Assembly (NCBI RefSeq): GCF_000017245.1
Contig: NC_009655.1
Span: forward strand, 2,046,001-2,110,000
Direction of reading: 5' to 3'
Origin: Actinobacillus succinogenes 130Z
GTDB lineage: Bacteria; Pseudomonadota; Gammaproteobacteria; Enterobacterales; Pasteurellaceae
Length of the DNA stretch: 64,000 nucleotides
Positions within the stretch are counted from its first letter, which is position 1. Each line of letters starts with the position of its first letter. The translations under genes were made by a program, and so were the position numbers. The notes under the pieces were generated by a model. That model was given only the letters and a program-made list of their open reading frames with translations. It searched no databases and had not been told where the DNA came from. This document shows positions 1 to 9,097 of the stretch, one piece after another.

Positions 1-114
1 TTCGTCTACCGCAGATTTGTTAAAATCCGTCACAACCAAAGAATAACCCGCTTTGAGCAGATTTTTACTCATTGGTTTACCCATAATACCAAGACCGATA
101 AATCCGATTTTCAT
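1..114 (-). CDS. garR: 2-hydroxy-3-oxopropionate (tartronate semialdehyde) reductase, N-terminal part
   Basis: Partial gene: only the first 38 codons are in the window and the reading frame runs off the left edge. The start is the ATG at 112-114. The peptide begins with a Rossmann NAD(P)-binding loop (MKIGFIGLGIMGKPMSKNL, pattern GxGxMG), as in beta-hydroxyacid dehydrogenases. In this family the enzyme reduces tartronate semialdehyde to D-glycerate with NADH in the cytoplasm. The gene lies 42 bases downstream of garL on the same strand. GarL produces tartronate semialdehyde, so the pair form consecutive steps of glucarate/galactarate breakdown. Naming rests on the N-terminus plus this neighbour; another beta-hydroxyacid dehydrogenase cannot be excluded from 38 residues. 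Confidence 0.8.
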   Translation of the reverse strand, partial: MKIGFIGLGIMGKPMSKNLLKAGYSLVVTDFNKSAVDE

Positions 115-156
115 AATGTTCTCCTCTCTCTTAGTCATATTACGTTTTAATATTAG

Positions 157-927
157 TTAGTCTTTATATTTATCACTTAATGCTTGCGTAGCAGCGCGGA
201 AAATACCCAAATCGCTGCCCACGGCAACAAACGTGGCACCCCATTCCAGATAACGTCTGGCATCAGCTTCAACCGGAGCCAAAATACCGCAAGGTTTACC
301 GTATTTTTTCGCCGTAGCAAAGATATGTTGAATGACTTTTTGTACTTCCGGATGATTCGGTTGACCTAAATAACCCAATGCCGCCGATAAATCGCCCGGT
401 CCGACAAATATACAATCAACACCTTCTACAGCGGCAATTTTATCTACATTATCGACGCCTTTCTGATTTTCAATCTGTACGATCACGCCGATATTATCAT
501 TGATCACTTTAAAATAATCGGGAATAGTGGCATAACCGTTATTACGGTGACTAACGGAAACGCCCCGGATACCTTCCGGCGGATAGCGGGTTGCCGAAAC
601 CGCATTCATTGCTTGTTCTTCGGTTTCGACATAAGGTACTAAAATATTATAAAAACCGATATCCAATACGCGCTTAATAATGACCGGTTCATTTGTAGGA
701 ACCCGCACGATCGGCATGCTGGAACTGTCTTTTACCGCCATTAATTGCGGAATAAACGAAAGCACATCATTCGGCGCATGTTCGCCGTCGAATAAAATCC
801 AATCGAATCCCGCCAAACCGAGAACCTCCATCGTAATCGGACTGCCTAAAGCACTCCAGCAACCGATGAGTTTTTCACCGGCGCGTAATCTTTGTAAAAA
901 TTTGTTCGGCACGTATTGTTGATTCAT
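157..927 (-). CDS. garL: 2-dehydro-3-deoxyglucarate aldolase
   Basis: Class II aldolase of the HpcH/HpaI family, 256 residues, the usual length. It splits 5-keto-4-deoxy-D-glucarate (or 2-keto-3-deoxyglucarate) into pyruvate and tartronate semialdehyde in the cytoplasm. Visible family residues are the catalytic histidine H50 in FDGEHAPND, the metal ligand E153 in QIENQKG and D179 in VGPGDLSAALG. The ATG at 925-927 is preceded by AGAGGAAA at good spacing. It is followed by garR in the same direction, which takes the next step. RhmA and HpaI are close relatives, but the motif set and the garR neighbour favour GarL. Confidence 0.9.
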   Translation of the reverse strand: MNQQYVPNKFLQRLRAGEKLIGCWSALGSPITMEVLGLAGFDWILFDGEHAPNDVLSFIPQLMAVKDSSSMPIVRVPTNEPVIIKRVLDIGFYNILVPYVETEEQAMNAVSATRYPPEGIRGVSVSHRNNGYATIPDYFKVINDNIGVIVQIENQKGVDNVDKIAAVEGVDCIFVGPGDLSAALGYLGQPNHPEVQKVIQHIFATAKKYGKPCGILAPVEADARRYLEWGATFVAVGSDLGIFRAATQALSDKYKD

Positions 928-1176
928 AGCAAGTTTCCTCTGAAGAATGAGTAATCATAATTTAATTAGCAGTTTAGGCAATTTACCGCAAATAAACATT
1001 GTAATAATGCACAAATTTGAATTATTCCGAATGTTTTTTTAGTGCCGTTGCCTAACTCATTTTTCACAAAAATAAAACCTGAAGGTTTGCGCATAAATTT
1101 AATACGAAAGCCGAGACGTTATCATAATAAAAACTATGTTAAAATCTACCGCACTTTTCCATTAAAAAGGATTGTT

Positions 1177-2085
1177 ATGTATTGGTTTAAAAATGCGATG
1201 ATTTATCGCCTGACAAAAAAGCTGGATTGGTCTGAAGAAGCATTACAGCAGAATTTGACGCAAAATGCCTATCATCCGTGCGGACAGTCGGATATGAGCA
1301 GATTCGGTTGGTCAACACCGTTGCGGGGGGCTGAATTGCTGCACTTTTCCGTAGGGAAGCAGATTTTATTGGTGGCGCATAAAGAAGAGAAAATCATTCC
1401 GAGCCACGTTGTGAAACGGGAATTAGACAATCGAATCGATGAACTGGAACAGAAAGAAAACCGTAAACTGAAAAAAACCGAAAAACAGGCGCTGAAAGAC
1501 GATGTGGTTTCCGTACTGCTACCGCGCGCATTCAGTAAAAATCAGCAAACGGCAATTTGGATTAATACGGAAACGAATTTAATTTATATCGACGCGGCGT
1601 CGAGCAAACGGGCGGAAGATGTATTGGCGTTATTGCGTAAATCATTAGGCTCGCTACCGGTGGTACCGCTCGCTTTTGCTAACGAACCGGCGTTGATGAT
1701 GACAAACTGGATCGCACGAAATGAAATGCCGCAATATTTGACCGCACTTGAAGAAGCGGAACTTAAAGCGGCGGACGATAAAGGTATCATCCGCTGCAAA
1801 AACCAACCTTTGGATAGCGAAGAAATCTTATCTCATTTAGAAAAAGGCAAATTCATTACCAAGTTAGCGCTGGATTGGGAAACGCATTTAAGTTTTGTTT
1901 TAAATGATGACGGGACCTTAAAACGCTTGAAATTCGCCGATAATATCCGCGAAAAAAATGACGACATTCTGAAAGAAGATTATGCTCAGCGTTTTGATGC
2001 GGATTTTATTCTGATGACGGGCGAATTAACCGCATTGACGGAAAACCTGCTGGACGATTTAGGCGGGGAAAAAACGCGTCTGTAG
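1177..2085 (+). CDS. rdgC: Recombination-associated protein RdgC
   Basis: Protein of 302 residues, matching the RdgC family in length and in its opening MYWFKNAMIYRLTK. RdgC forms a ring around duplex DNA and limits RecA access; it is a nucleoid-associated cytoplasmic protein. The reading frame stays open for 45 codons upstream, but ATG 1177 is preferred because an AAAAAGGA ribosome site precedes it and family members begin there. An uptake-signal core (accgcactttt) lies just upstream at about 1149. The gene is transcribed alone, divergently from garL and convergently with hda. Confidence 0.93.
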   Translation: MYWFKNAMIYRLTKKLDWSEEALQQNLTQNAYHPCGQSDMSRFGWSTPLRGAELLHFSVGKQILLVAHKEEKIIPSHVVKRELDNRIDELEQKENRKLKKTEKQALKDDVVSVLLPRAFSKNQQTAIWINTETNLIYIDAASSKRAEDVLALLRKSLGSLPVVPLAFANEPALMMTNWIARNEMPQYLTALEEAELKAADDKGIIRCKNQPLDSEEILSHLEKGKFITKLALDWETHLSFVLNDDGTLKRLKFADNIREKNDDILKEDYAQRFDADFILMTGELTALTENLLDDLGGEKTRL

Positions 2086-2111
2086 CCAATCCGTCTGTAC
2101 AACTAATCAGG

Positions 2112-2804
2112 TTACAAACCTAAAGTTTCTTTCACAAAAGGTATCGTGAGCTTGCGTTGCGCTTGCAGCGATGCCTTATCTAATTGATCTAGCACGGCAA
2201 ACAAATTATGCATATTGCGATCTAACCGCTTAATCAGGAAACTCGCCGTTTCGTCCGGCAGCTCGATACCGCGTTGACGGGCATTCTGCTGAAGAGCGGT
2301 AATTTTTTGCTGATCATCAAGTGCATGCAACTGATAAATTTCTCCCCAGCTCAAACGCGAAGCTAAATCCGGTAATTGAACGGGCAAGCTGTTCGGCGAC
2401 TGATTGGCACTCACTATCAACAAAGTTTTGCCGTGTTCTTTTATACGGTTGAATAAATCAAAAACCGCCACTTCCCATTCTTCATTCCCGATAACGCATT
2501 GTAAATCATCCAGACAGACTAATTCCTGTTGTTCTAAATTATCCAGTACGGCGGGCGAAAAATAAACGGACTTTGCCAACGGCACATAAAGTGCGGTGCG
2601 GTTTTCCCCAAAAAATTGATGAGTCGCCGCTTTCAGCAAATGGCTTTTGCCGCAGCCTTCTTCTCCCCAAATATAAAAAAATTGTTGCCGCAACCGAGTA
2701 CTATTCTTGCGCAACGAATCAAGCAACAATAAATTATTATTACCGTAAAAATTAGCAAAGGTCTCGCCGTCCAGTTGATGAAGCGGCAACGATAACTGCA
2801 ACAT
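2112..2804 (-). CDS. hda: DnaA regulatory inactivator Hda
   Basis: AAA+ ATPase related to DnaA, about 230 residues. With the DNA-loaded sliding clamp, Hda stimulates ATP hydrolysis by DnaA and so prevents re-initiation of replication. Seen here: the N-terminal clamp-binding peptide QLSLPL right after the start, a P-loop GEEGCGKSHLL, a Walker B-like LVCLDDLQ and the C-terminal signature RKLTIPFVKETLGL. The frame opens at a TTG at 2816, but ATG 2804 puts the clamp motif at the very N-terminus, as in the family. That ATG sits 4 bases after the dnaE stop codon, so translation is probably coupled to dnaE; no strong ribosome site is visible. Confidence 0.92.
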   Translation of the reverse strand: MLQLSLPLHQLDGETFANFYGNNNLLLLDSLRKNSTRLRQQFFYIWGEEGCGKSHLLKAATHQFFGENRTALYVPLAKSVYFSPAVLDNLEQQELVCLDDLQCVIGNEEWEVAVFDLFNRIKEHGKTLLIVSANQSPNSLPVQLPDLASRLSWGEIYQLHALDDQQKITALQQNARQRGIELPDETASFLIKRLDRNMHNLFAVLDQLDKASLQAQRKLTIPFVKETLGL

Positions 2805-2808
2805 GAGT

Positions 2809-5800
2809 CTATTCAAATTCTAATTCCACCGCACTTTCGCCCAACATTTCCACTAAAGCGGAAAGAAGATCATCGGTAGGTTTAATATACCATTGCACCC
2901 CGAGTTTGAGCAATGCTCTGCCCTGCGGGCTGTCGTAATAAACATTGATCGGCATGGTTCCGTCGTTAAACGGTTCGATTGCCGTTTTAAATTTACGGAT
3001 AAACTGCGGCGTAATTTGCTCCTGTTTTAAACTGATTGCCAAACTTTTGGCGTATTGGGAACGGGCTTCGTCCAAAGTCGTCAGTTCGCGCACGGACATA
3101 CGTAGTCCCTGAGTGAAATCATCAAAACTTACCTGCCCCCGAACAACGACAATCGCATCTTTCTGCAGTTTCTCGGCGTAATTATCCAAGGCTTCCGCAA
3201 AAAGCGTAATATCCAATCGTCCGGAACGGTCATCCAGACTGGCAATGCCTAAACGACTGCCTTTTTTCGTCACCGCAAAACGGGAACTGACGATCAATCC
3301 GCAGGCTGTGGTCATTTGTCCACGCTGATTCGGTACTAAATCTTTCAACCGATTCGGCGTGTAATGCGATAATTCTTTCAGATAACGACTGATCGGGTGA
3401 CTGCTTAAATACAATCCTAACGTTTCCCGTTCACCGTCCAGAATCTGTTTTTCCGTCCAGCGCGGCGTATTGGCGTATTTGCGCTCCACCTCTTCATGCC
3501 CGGCGGTTAACACGCCGAACATATCCGCCTGCCCTATAGCTTCATCCTTAGCAAACTGATTGGAAGACTGCAATGCGTCTTCCAGATTTTTTGCCAATGC
3601 AGCCCGGTGCGGACCGAGCTTATCGAAAGCGCCGGATTTAATCAGACTTTCAAAAGTGCGGCGATTAATTTGTTTTAAATCTACCCGTGCACATAAATCA
3701 AACAAATCTTTAAAAATACCGCCTTCGTTGCGGGCTTTCACCAACGCTTCGATCGGACCTTCGCCCACGCCTTTGATGGCGCCGATACCGTACACGATTT
3801 CACCGTGATCATTTACACTGAAATGATGTTTACCGGTATTGATATCCGGCGGCGTCACTTTTAATCCCATGCGTAAACATTCGTCGTACAAACCGACGAT
3901 TTTATCGGTATTATCCATTTCCGACGTCATCACTGCCGCCATAAATTCCGCCGGAAAATGGGCTTTCAACCAAAGCGTTTGGTAAGAAACCAACGCGTAG
4001 GCGGCTGAATGGGATTTATTAAAACCGTAGCCTGCAAATTTTTCTACCAAATCGAAAATCTTCATGGCGAGCTTACCGTCGATACCGTTCTTAACCGCCC
4101 CTTCCTCAAATACAGAACGTTGTTTCGCCATTTCTTCCGGTTTTTTCTTACCCATAGCACGACGTAACAAATCCGCACCGCCCAGCGTATAACCCGCTAA
4201 CACCTGGGCAATCTGCATCACTTGTTCCTGATACAAAATGACGCCGTAAGTCGATTCAAGAATCGGTTTCAAGGAAATGTGCTGATATTCCGCATCGGGA
4301 TACGACACTTCTTCCCGTCCGTGTTTGCGGTCGATAAAATTATCCACCATACCGGACTGCAACGGACCGGGACGGAATAGCGCCACCAACGCGATAATGT
4401 CTTCAAAACAGTCCGGTTGCAGACGCTTAATCAAATCTTTCATACCGCGCGATTCCAACTGAAAAACGGCAGTCGTTTCCGAATTGAGTAATAGTTTGAA
4501 AGATTCCGGATCATCCAGCGGAATACTTTCTATGCGAACTTCCGGCTTACCTTCCCGTACCATTCGGGCATTAATCATTTCTAACGCCCATTTGATAATG
4601 GTCAGCGTACGCAAGCCTAAAAAGTCGAATTTGACCAAACCGGCATATTCCACATCGTTTTTATCGAAATGCGTGACCGGATGACGTCCTTCGCTATCGC
4701 AATACAGCGGCGAAAAATCCGTAATCTTCGTCGGCGAAATCACCACGCCGCCCGCATGCTTACCGGCATTACGCGTTACTCCTTCCAATTTACGCGCCAT
4801 GTCGATAAGCTCTTTTACTTCTTCATCGCTATCGTAAGCCTCTTGTAATTTCGGTTCCATATCGAAAGCTTTCGCCAGCGTCATTCCCGGATCCGGCGGC
4901 ACCAATTTAGAAATACGATCGACGAAGCCGTACGCATGTCCCAGCACGCGCCCTACATCCCGAATAACGGCTTTTGCCGCCATAGTACCGAAAGTAATGA
5001 TCTGCGATACTGCGCTGCGCCCGTAAGTTTCCGCCACATGATCAATAACACGATCGCGTCCTTCCATACAAAAATCCACATCAAAGTCGGGCATAGAAAC
5101 CCGTTCGGGATTCAGGAAACGTTCGAACAGTAAATCGAATTCAAGCGGATCCAAATCGGTAATTTTCAATGCATACGCTACCAAAGATCCCGCACCGGAA
5201 CCGCGCCCCGGCCCCACCGGCACGCCGTTATCCTTCGACCACTGAATAAATTCCATCACAATCAAAAAGTAGCCTGGGAAACCCATTTGGTTAATCACAC
5301 CTAATTCCGTTTCCAACCGCTCGTCATATTTCCGTCGGTTTTCCGACCGCACTTTAGGATCGGGAAATAAAAATTCCAGCCGTTCTTCCAAACCGTCTTT
5401 CGCACGCTTGACCAAATAATCCTCAGTTGAAAGTTCGCCCGTCGGAAATTGTGGCAGGAAATATTGCCCTAAGCGAATAGTGACATTACAGCGCTGCGCA
5501 ATCAGTAAGGTATTTTCAAGTGCGGTCGGGATATCGGCAAAAAGTTCGCACATTTCCTGTTCGGAACGAAAATACTGTTGCGGAGTGTACAACTGCGGGC
5601 GTTTAGGATCGTCCAAGGTATAACCGTCGTGGATCGCCACTCGAATTTCGTGGGCTTCAAAATCTTCCGTTTTCAAAAAGACCACATCATTGGTGGCCAC
5701 TAACGGAATACGGTGTTTTTTCGCTAAATCCATGGCGGCGCGGATATAACGTTCTTCGTCGTAATGTCCCACTCGGGCAAGACTGATATAAAAATGGTTC

Positions 5801-6285
5801 GGAAAAAATTTCTGATAAAATCCGAGCGCACTTTCCGCATCGGCAAACTTATCTTTCAGTAATTTTTGCCCGATGTCCCCTCTACGCCCGCCGGACAGAA
5901 TAATCAATCCTTCTTTATGTTCAATCAGCCAATCCCGATCAATATAAGGTAAATCGTCATAACCGCGCTGATAAGCCTTGGACAGCAATAGCGTGATATT
6001 TTTATAACCTTCGTTATTTTTAGCAAGCAATGTCAATTCGAACCGTTCGTCGCCGCACAACGCACTGCTTACCAGTACATCGGCACCGACAATAGGTTTG
6101 ATACCGGCACTTAACGCTTCACCGTAAAACTTAACCAAGCCGCAGAAGTTAGTGAAATCCGTCAATCCCATCGCCACCATATCTTCCCGGACACAAGCCT
6201 TCACCAACGGTTTTACCTTGGCGATTCCGTCAATCATAGAAAAATCGCTATGCGTACGAAGATGAACAAAACGGGGTTGCGTCAT
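2809..6285 (-). CDS. dnaE: DNA polymerase III subunit alpha
   Basis: Catalytic subunit of the replicative polymerase, about 1158 residues, the normal length. The N-terminal PHP domain begins at HLRTHSDFSMIDG. The catalytic aspartates are in PDFDVDFCMEGRDRV, and the clamp-binding peptide QADMFGVL is in the C-terminal third, followed by an OB-fold region. The frame extends 10 codons further upstream, but ATG 6283-6285 has AAGGA at good spacing and starts the conserved sequence MTQPRFVHLRTHS. The hda start lies 4 bases beyond its stop, pairing the polymerase with a regulator of initiation. An uptake-signal core lies inside the gene near 2828. Confidence 0.97.
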   Translation of the reverse strand: MTQPRFVHLRTHSDFSMIDGIAKVKPLVKACVREDMVAMGLTDFTNFCGLVKFYGEALSAGIKPIVGADVLVSSALCGDERFELTLLAKNNEGYKNITLLLSKAYQRGYDDLPYIDRDWLIEHKEGLIILSGGRRGDIGQKLLKDKFADAESALGFYQKFFPNHFYISLARVGHYDEERYIRAAMDLAKKHRIPLVATNDVVFLKTEDFEAHEIRVAIHDGYTLDDPKRPQLYTPQQYFRSEQEMCELFADIPTALENTLLIAQRCNVTIRLGQYFLPQFPTGELSTEDYLVKRAKDGLEERLEFLFPDPKVRSENRRKYDERLETELGVINQMGFPGYFLIVMEFIQWSKDNGVPVGPGRGSGAGSLVAYALKITDLDPLEFDLLFERFLNPERVSMPDFDVDFCMEGRDRVIDHVAETYGRSAVSQIITFGTMAAKAVIRDVGRVLGHAYGFVDRISKLVPPDPGMTLAKAFDMEPKLQEAYDSDEEVKELIDMARKLEGVTRNAGKHAGGVVISPTKITDFSPLYCDSEGRHPVTHFDKNDVEYAGLVKFDFLGLRTLTIIKWALEMINARMVREGKPEVRIESIPLDDPESFKLLLNSETTAVFQLESRGMKDLIKRLQPDCFEDIIALVALFRPGPLQSGMVDNFIDRKHGREEVSYPDAEYQHISLKPILESTYGVILYQEQVMQIAQVLAGYTLGGADLLRRAMGKKKPEEMAKQRSVFEEGAVKNGIDGKLAMKIFDLVEKFAGYGFNKSHSAAYALVSYQTLWLKAHFPAEFMAAVMTSEMDNTDKIVGLYDECLRMGLKVTPPDINTGKHHFSVNDHGEIVYGIGAIKGVGEGPIEALVKARNEGGIFKDLFDLCARVDLKQINRRTFESLIKSGAFDKLGPHRAALAKNLEDALQSSNQFAKDEAIGQADMFGVLTAGHEEVERKYANTPRWTEKQILDGERETLGLYLSSHPISRYLKELSHYTPNRLKDLVPNQRGQMTTACGLIVSSRFAVTKKGSRLGIASLDDRSGRLDITLFAEALDNYAEKLQKDAIVVVRGQVSFDDFTQGLRMSVRELTTLDEARSQYAKSLAISLKQEQITPQFIRKFKTAIEPFNDGTMPINVYYDSPQGRALLKLGVQWYIKPTDDLLSALVEMLGESAVELEFE

Positions 6286-6338
6286 CACATTATCCTTCTG
6301 ATAAAATTTCGGCACGAAAAATCCGCGCCATACTAACG

Positions 6339-7640
6339 TTATTCTAAACCGGTTCTCAACGACACCAGTAATTGGTCTATTTTGAAATTGTCGGTATCGA
6401 TAATTTCGAATTTATAGTTATCGTACAATACAAAATCCGTTTTTTTCGGAATTTTTCGCAGCATGTACATCATAAAACCGGCAATGGTTTCGTAATTTTC
6501 CCAATCGGGAAATTCTTCAATATCCAGCGCACGCATTACATCTTCCAGCGGTGTTGCGCCCTCAATCAGCCATGAGGTTTCATCGCGACGGACAATTTGT
6601 TCCTCTTCATTGGAAACCAGCTCCCCCATGACAATACTCATCACGTCGTTTAACGTTACAATTCCCACGACCAAAGCATATTCATTGACAATCACTGCGA
6701 AATCTTCACCGGCGGATTTAAACGATTCCAACACTTCATACAGCGAAAGCGTGTCCGGAATAAACACCGGTTTGCGCAATAAGCGGTTGTCCGTCAAGGA
6801 AATATTGTCTTCGCCTTTGAGATAATAACTCAGCAAATCATGGGATTCCACATAGCCCAGAATTTTATCCAGTCCGCCGTCGCAGACCGGTAATTTGGAG
6901 TGACTGTCCGAACTCAAGGTTTCCAGCACTTCGGCACGAGCAAAAGTGCGGTCTAAAAACACGATGTTTTCGCGAGTAGTCATGGTAGAGGTGACGGTAC
7001 GTTGCTGCATGTCGAAAATATTTTCGATCAAATAATGTTCCTGCGCTTTCAATACGCCGGATTCTGCGCCCGCTTCCACCACCGCCACAATATCTTCCGG
7101 CGTCATGCCGTCTTCACGTACGGTGGATATACGCAACAGGCGGAAAACGGCATTGGCAAGCATATCAAAAATCCATACCAACGGACCGAACACAAAAATA
7201 CAGGCCTGCATAATAGTGACGGTTTTCAACGCCACCGTTTCAGGATATGTCATGGCGAATCGTTTGGGAATCAAGTCCGCAATCAAAATGAATAAAAACG
7301 TAACCGCAGCGAAAGCCGACCACGAAGCGATGACTAACACGGTGCCGTCGGATAGATGCGTATGCGCACGCAACATCTCCGCAATATAAGGATTTAACGC
7401 ACTCTCACCGATTACTCCCGACAAAATGGCGACCATATTCAATCCGATTTGCACCACAGTGATGAAACGTCCCGGTTTCGCCTGCAGTTTAAGCAGCTGT
7501 TCGGCTTTCGTATTACCGTCATGCGCCAGTGCCTGTAATTTCAGGCGCCGCGAACCGGCAAGAGAAATTTCGGCCGAAGAAATAACCGCACTTACGGCAA
7601 TCAACAGCAAAATAATGGCGATAGCTTCAAATAGTCCCAT
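6339..7640 (-). CDS. paeA: CNNM/CorC-type membrane protein, PaeA (YtfL) family
   Basis: Protein of 433 residues with a DUF21 (CNNM) transmembrane domain at about residues 1-190, a CBS pair at about 205-340 and a C-terminal CorC/HlyC domain. The sequence follows E. coli YtfL closely as I remember it, for example ISSAEISLAGSR, FITVVQIGLN, PVWIFDMLANAVF-like segments, EDFAVIVNEYALVVGIVTLNDV and NYETIAGFMMYMLRKIPK. E. coli YtfL was renamed PaeA for its role in cadaverine/putrescine export. The inner-membrane location is clear from the helices; the substrate is inferred from the homologue. It is preceded at 13 bases by the DUF1523 gene, so the two are probably co-transcribed. An uptake-signal core is inside near 6944. 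Confidence 0.82.
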   Translation of the reverse strand: MGLFEAIAIILLLIAVSAVISSAEISLAGSRRLKLQALAHDGNTKAEQLLKLQAKPGRFITVVQIGLNMVAILSGVIGESALNPYIAEMLRAHTHLSDGTVLVIASWSAFAAVTFLFILIADLIPKRFAMTYPETVALKTVTIMQACIFVFGPLVWIFDMLANAVFRLLRISTVREDGMTPEDIVAVVEAGAESGVLKAQEHYLIENIFDMQQRTVTSTMTTRENIVFLDRTFARAEVLETLSSDSHSKLPVCDGGLDKILGYVESHDLLSYYLKGEDNISLTDNRLLRKPVFIPDTLSLYEVLESFKSAGEDFAVIVNEYALVVGIVTLNDVMSIVMGELVSNEEEQIVRRDETSWLIEGATPLEDVMRALDIEEFPDWENYETIAGFMMYMLRKIPKKTDFVLYDNYKFEIIDTDNFKIDQLLVSLRTGLE

Positions 7641-7652
7641 GTCGCCTTCTCA

Positions 7653-8180
7653 TTACACCGTTTCGCTGTCAAACCAACCGCGTATGAATTGAATGGAGAT
7701 AATCATGGACAGTAATCCGAGCAAATAGAAAACATAGCTTAAAATCGGATGTGATCCTTGTTCTTCCGTCACTTCTTTCATAGAAATTACATTGCGGAAT
7801 TCGTTAAACATCACAATATTCCAGCCGTAATATTTCACTTCCACCATTTTTTTGTTTTGAGCAAAGCCGGAAGCGCGCGCCTGTTGTACGGCGGAATCAA
7901 ATTTGAAATAGAACGGAAATCCCCACCGGGTATCTTCGTTACGGTAAACCGTCGGTTTAAGTTCGTCCGCACGTTGGGTATAAATGTAATATACGTCGCG
8001 GGTCGGTCCGTCCTGCGGATTCGCTTTGGTAATCGGACCGTCTTTATCCACACGTTTCACTTCCACGCCGGTTACACGCGTGGTTTCATAATGGGGAAAA
8101 ACAAAATGAATACCCGCAAACAGCACCGCGTGAAACAATACCACAACGGTGATTAAAAAATATTTGATAACTTTACGCAT
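7653..8180 (-). CDS. DUF1523 family membrane protein
   Basis: Protein of 175 residues with one hydrophobic helix at about residues 5-28 and a second near the C-terminus at about 147-167; the middle is hydrophilic and probably periplasmic. Family features seen are HFVFPHYETTRVTGVEVKRVDKDGP, VYYIYTQ and ETRWGFPFYFKFDSA-like sequence (here NEDTRWGFPFYFKFDSA). The function of DUF1523 proteins is not known. GAGGGA precedes the ATG at 8178-8180. The stop is 13 bases before paeA, suggesting a two-gene unit. Confidence 0.8.
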   Translation of the reverse strand: MRKVIKYFLITVVVLFHAVLFAGIHFVFPHYETTRVTGVEVKRVDKDGPITKANPQDGPTRDVYYIYTQRADELKPTVYRNEDTRWGFPFYFKFDSAVQQARASGFAQNKKMVEVKYYGWNIVMFNEFRNVISMKEVTEEQGSHPILSYVFYLLGLLSMIISIQFIRGWFDSETV

Positions 8181-8218
8181 TTTCTATCCCTCTCTCAGAG
8201 AAATGATTCCGTCAAAGT

Positions 8219-8248
8219 GCGGTCAAAAAACGGCAGATTTTTTACCGC
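8219..8248 (-). terminator. Probable intrinsic terminator after ycfH
   Basis: Inverted repeat with arms GCGGTcAAAAAA and TTTTTTACCGC around a short loop, between the ycfH stop (8267) and the DUF1523 start (8180). The left arm contains an uptake-signal core (aagtgcggtc). The helix is partly A/T, so strength is uncertain. Confidence 0.5.
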
Positions 8249-8266
8249 TCCTGAGGAAGCAAACAA

Positions 8267-9049
8267 TTAATGAACCTTAATTTTAAACAAACGTTCGAAA
8301 TTTTCCGTCGTAATGCGGGCAAATTCCTGTGCGGAAACGCCTTTTAACGCCGCTACATACTCACATACTTCCCGCGTATACGCCGGTTGATTTTCCTTGC
8401 CGCGATAAGGCACCGGCGCCAGATACGGACTGTCGGTTTCCACCAGCAGACGTTCGAGCGGCACGTCACGGATTACATCACGGATGTCTTCCGCATTCTT
8501 AAATGTCACGATACCGGAACAGGAAATATAAAAGCCCAAGCCTAAAGCCTTTTCGGCAAACTCTGCGGTTTCGGTGAAACAGTGGATCACGCCGCCGCAC
8601 TTTTGCGCCTGATTTTCCCGCAGCAAGGCAACGGTATCCTCGCCGGCATCGCGCGTATGAATAATAACCGGCTTATTTAATTGATTCGCCGCCTGAATTT
8701 GCCGGGCAAAAACGGTTTGTTGCAAAGTTTTATTGTCAACGCTGTAATAATAATCCAGCCCGATTTCACCAATCGCCACCACTTTCGGATGCACGGCTAA
8801 CTCCAATAAGCGCGCGTGATCATAAGGTTCGTCATCCAAATCCAACGGATGCACGCCGCAAGCCAGCGAAACATTATCCAAATGCGCCAGCATTTCGCGC
8901 TGTTTCTCAAAACGGCTTAAGGTAACGCCGATATTCAATAAATGTCGCACACCGCGCAACCGCGCTTTTTCTACCACATCATCCACATTTTCATGTCGTT
9001 TCTCATAATCCAATGCATCCAAATGGCAATGGCTGTCGACAATAAACAT
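8267..9049 (-). CDS. ycfH: TatD-family metal-dependent hydrolase YcfH
   Basis: Protein of 260 residues, a TatD/YcfH deoxyribonuclease-like TIM-barrel enzyme of the cytoplasm. Metal-binding motifs seen are HCHLDALD near the N-terminus, GEIGLDYYY, PVIIHTRDAGEDT, GVIHCFTET and LVETDSPYLAPVPYRG. It closes the conserved block mltG-tmk-holB-ycfH (reading leftward), the same order as in E. coli, which distinguishes YcfH from its paralogues TatD and YjjV. AAGGAAGG precedes the ATG at 9047-9049. The exact substrate of this subfamily remains uncertain. Confidence 0.9.
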   Translation of the reverse strand: MFIVDSHCHLDALDYEKRHENVDDVVEKARLRGVRHLLNIGVTLSRFEKQREMLAHLDNVSLACGVHPLDLDDEPYDHARLLELAVHPKVVAIGEIGLDYYYSVDNKTLQQTVFARQIQAANQLNKPVIIHTRDAGEDTVALLRENQAQKCGGVIHCFTETAEFAEKALGLGFYISCSGIVTFKNAEDIRDVIRDVPLERLLVETDSPYLAPVPYRGKENQPAYTREVCEYVAALKGVSAQEFARITTENFERLFKIKVH

Positions 9050-9097
9050 AATCCTTCCTTTACTTAATCCGCCTGAAATCCGACTTCGGACAGACTA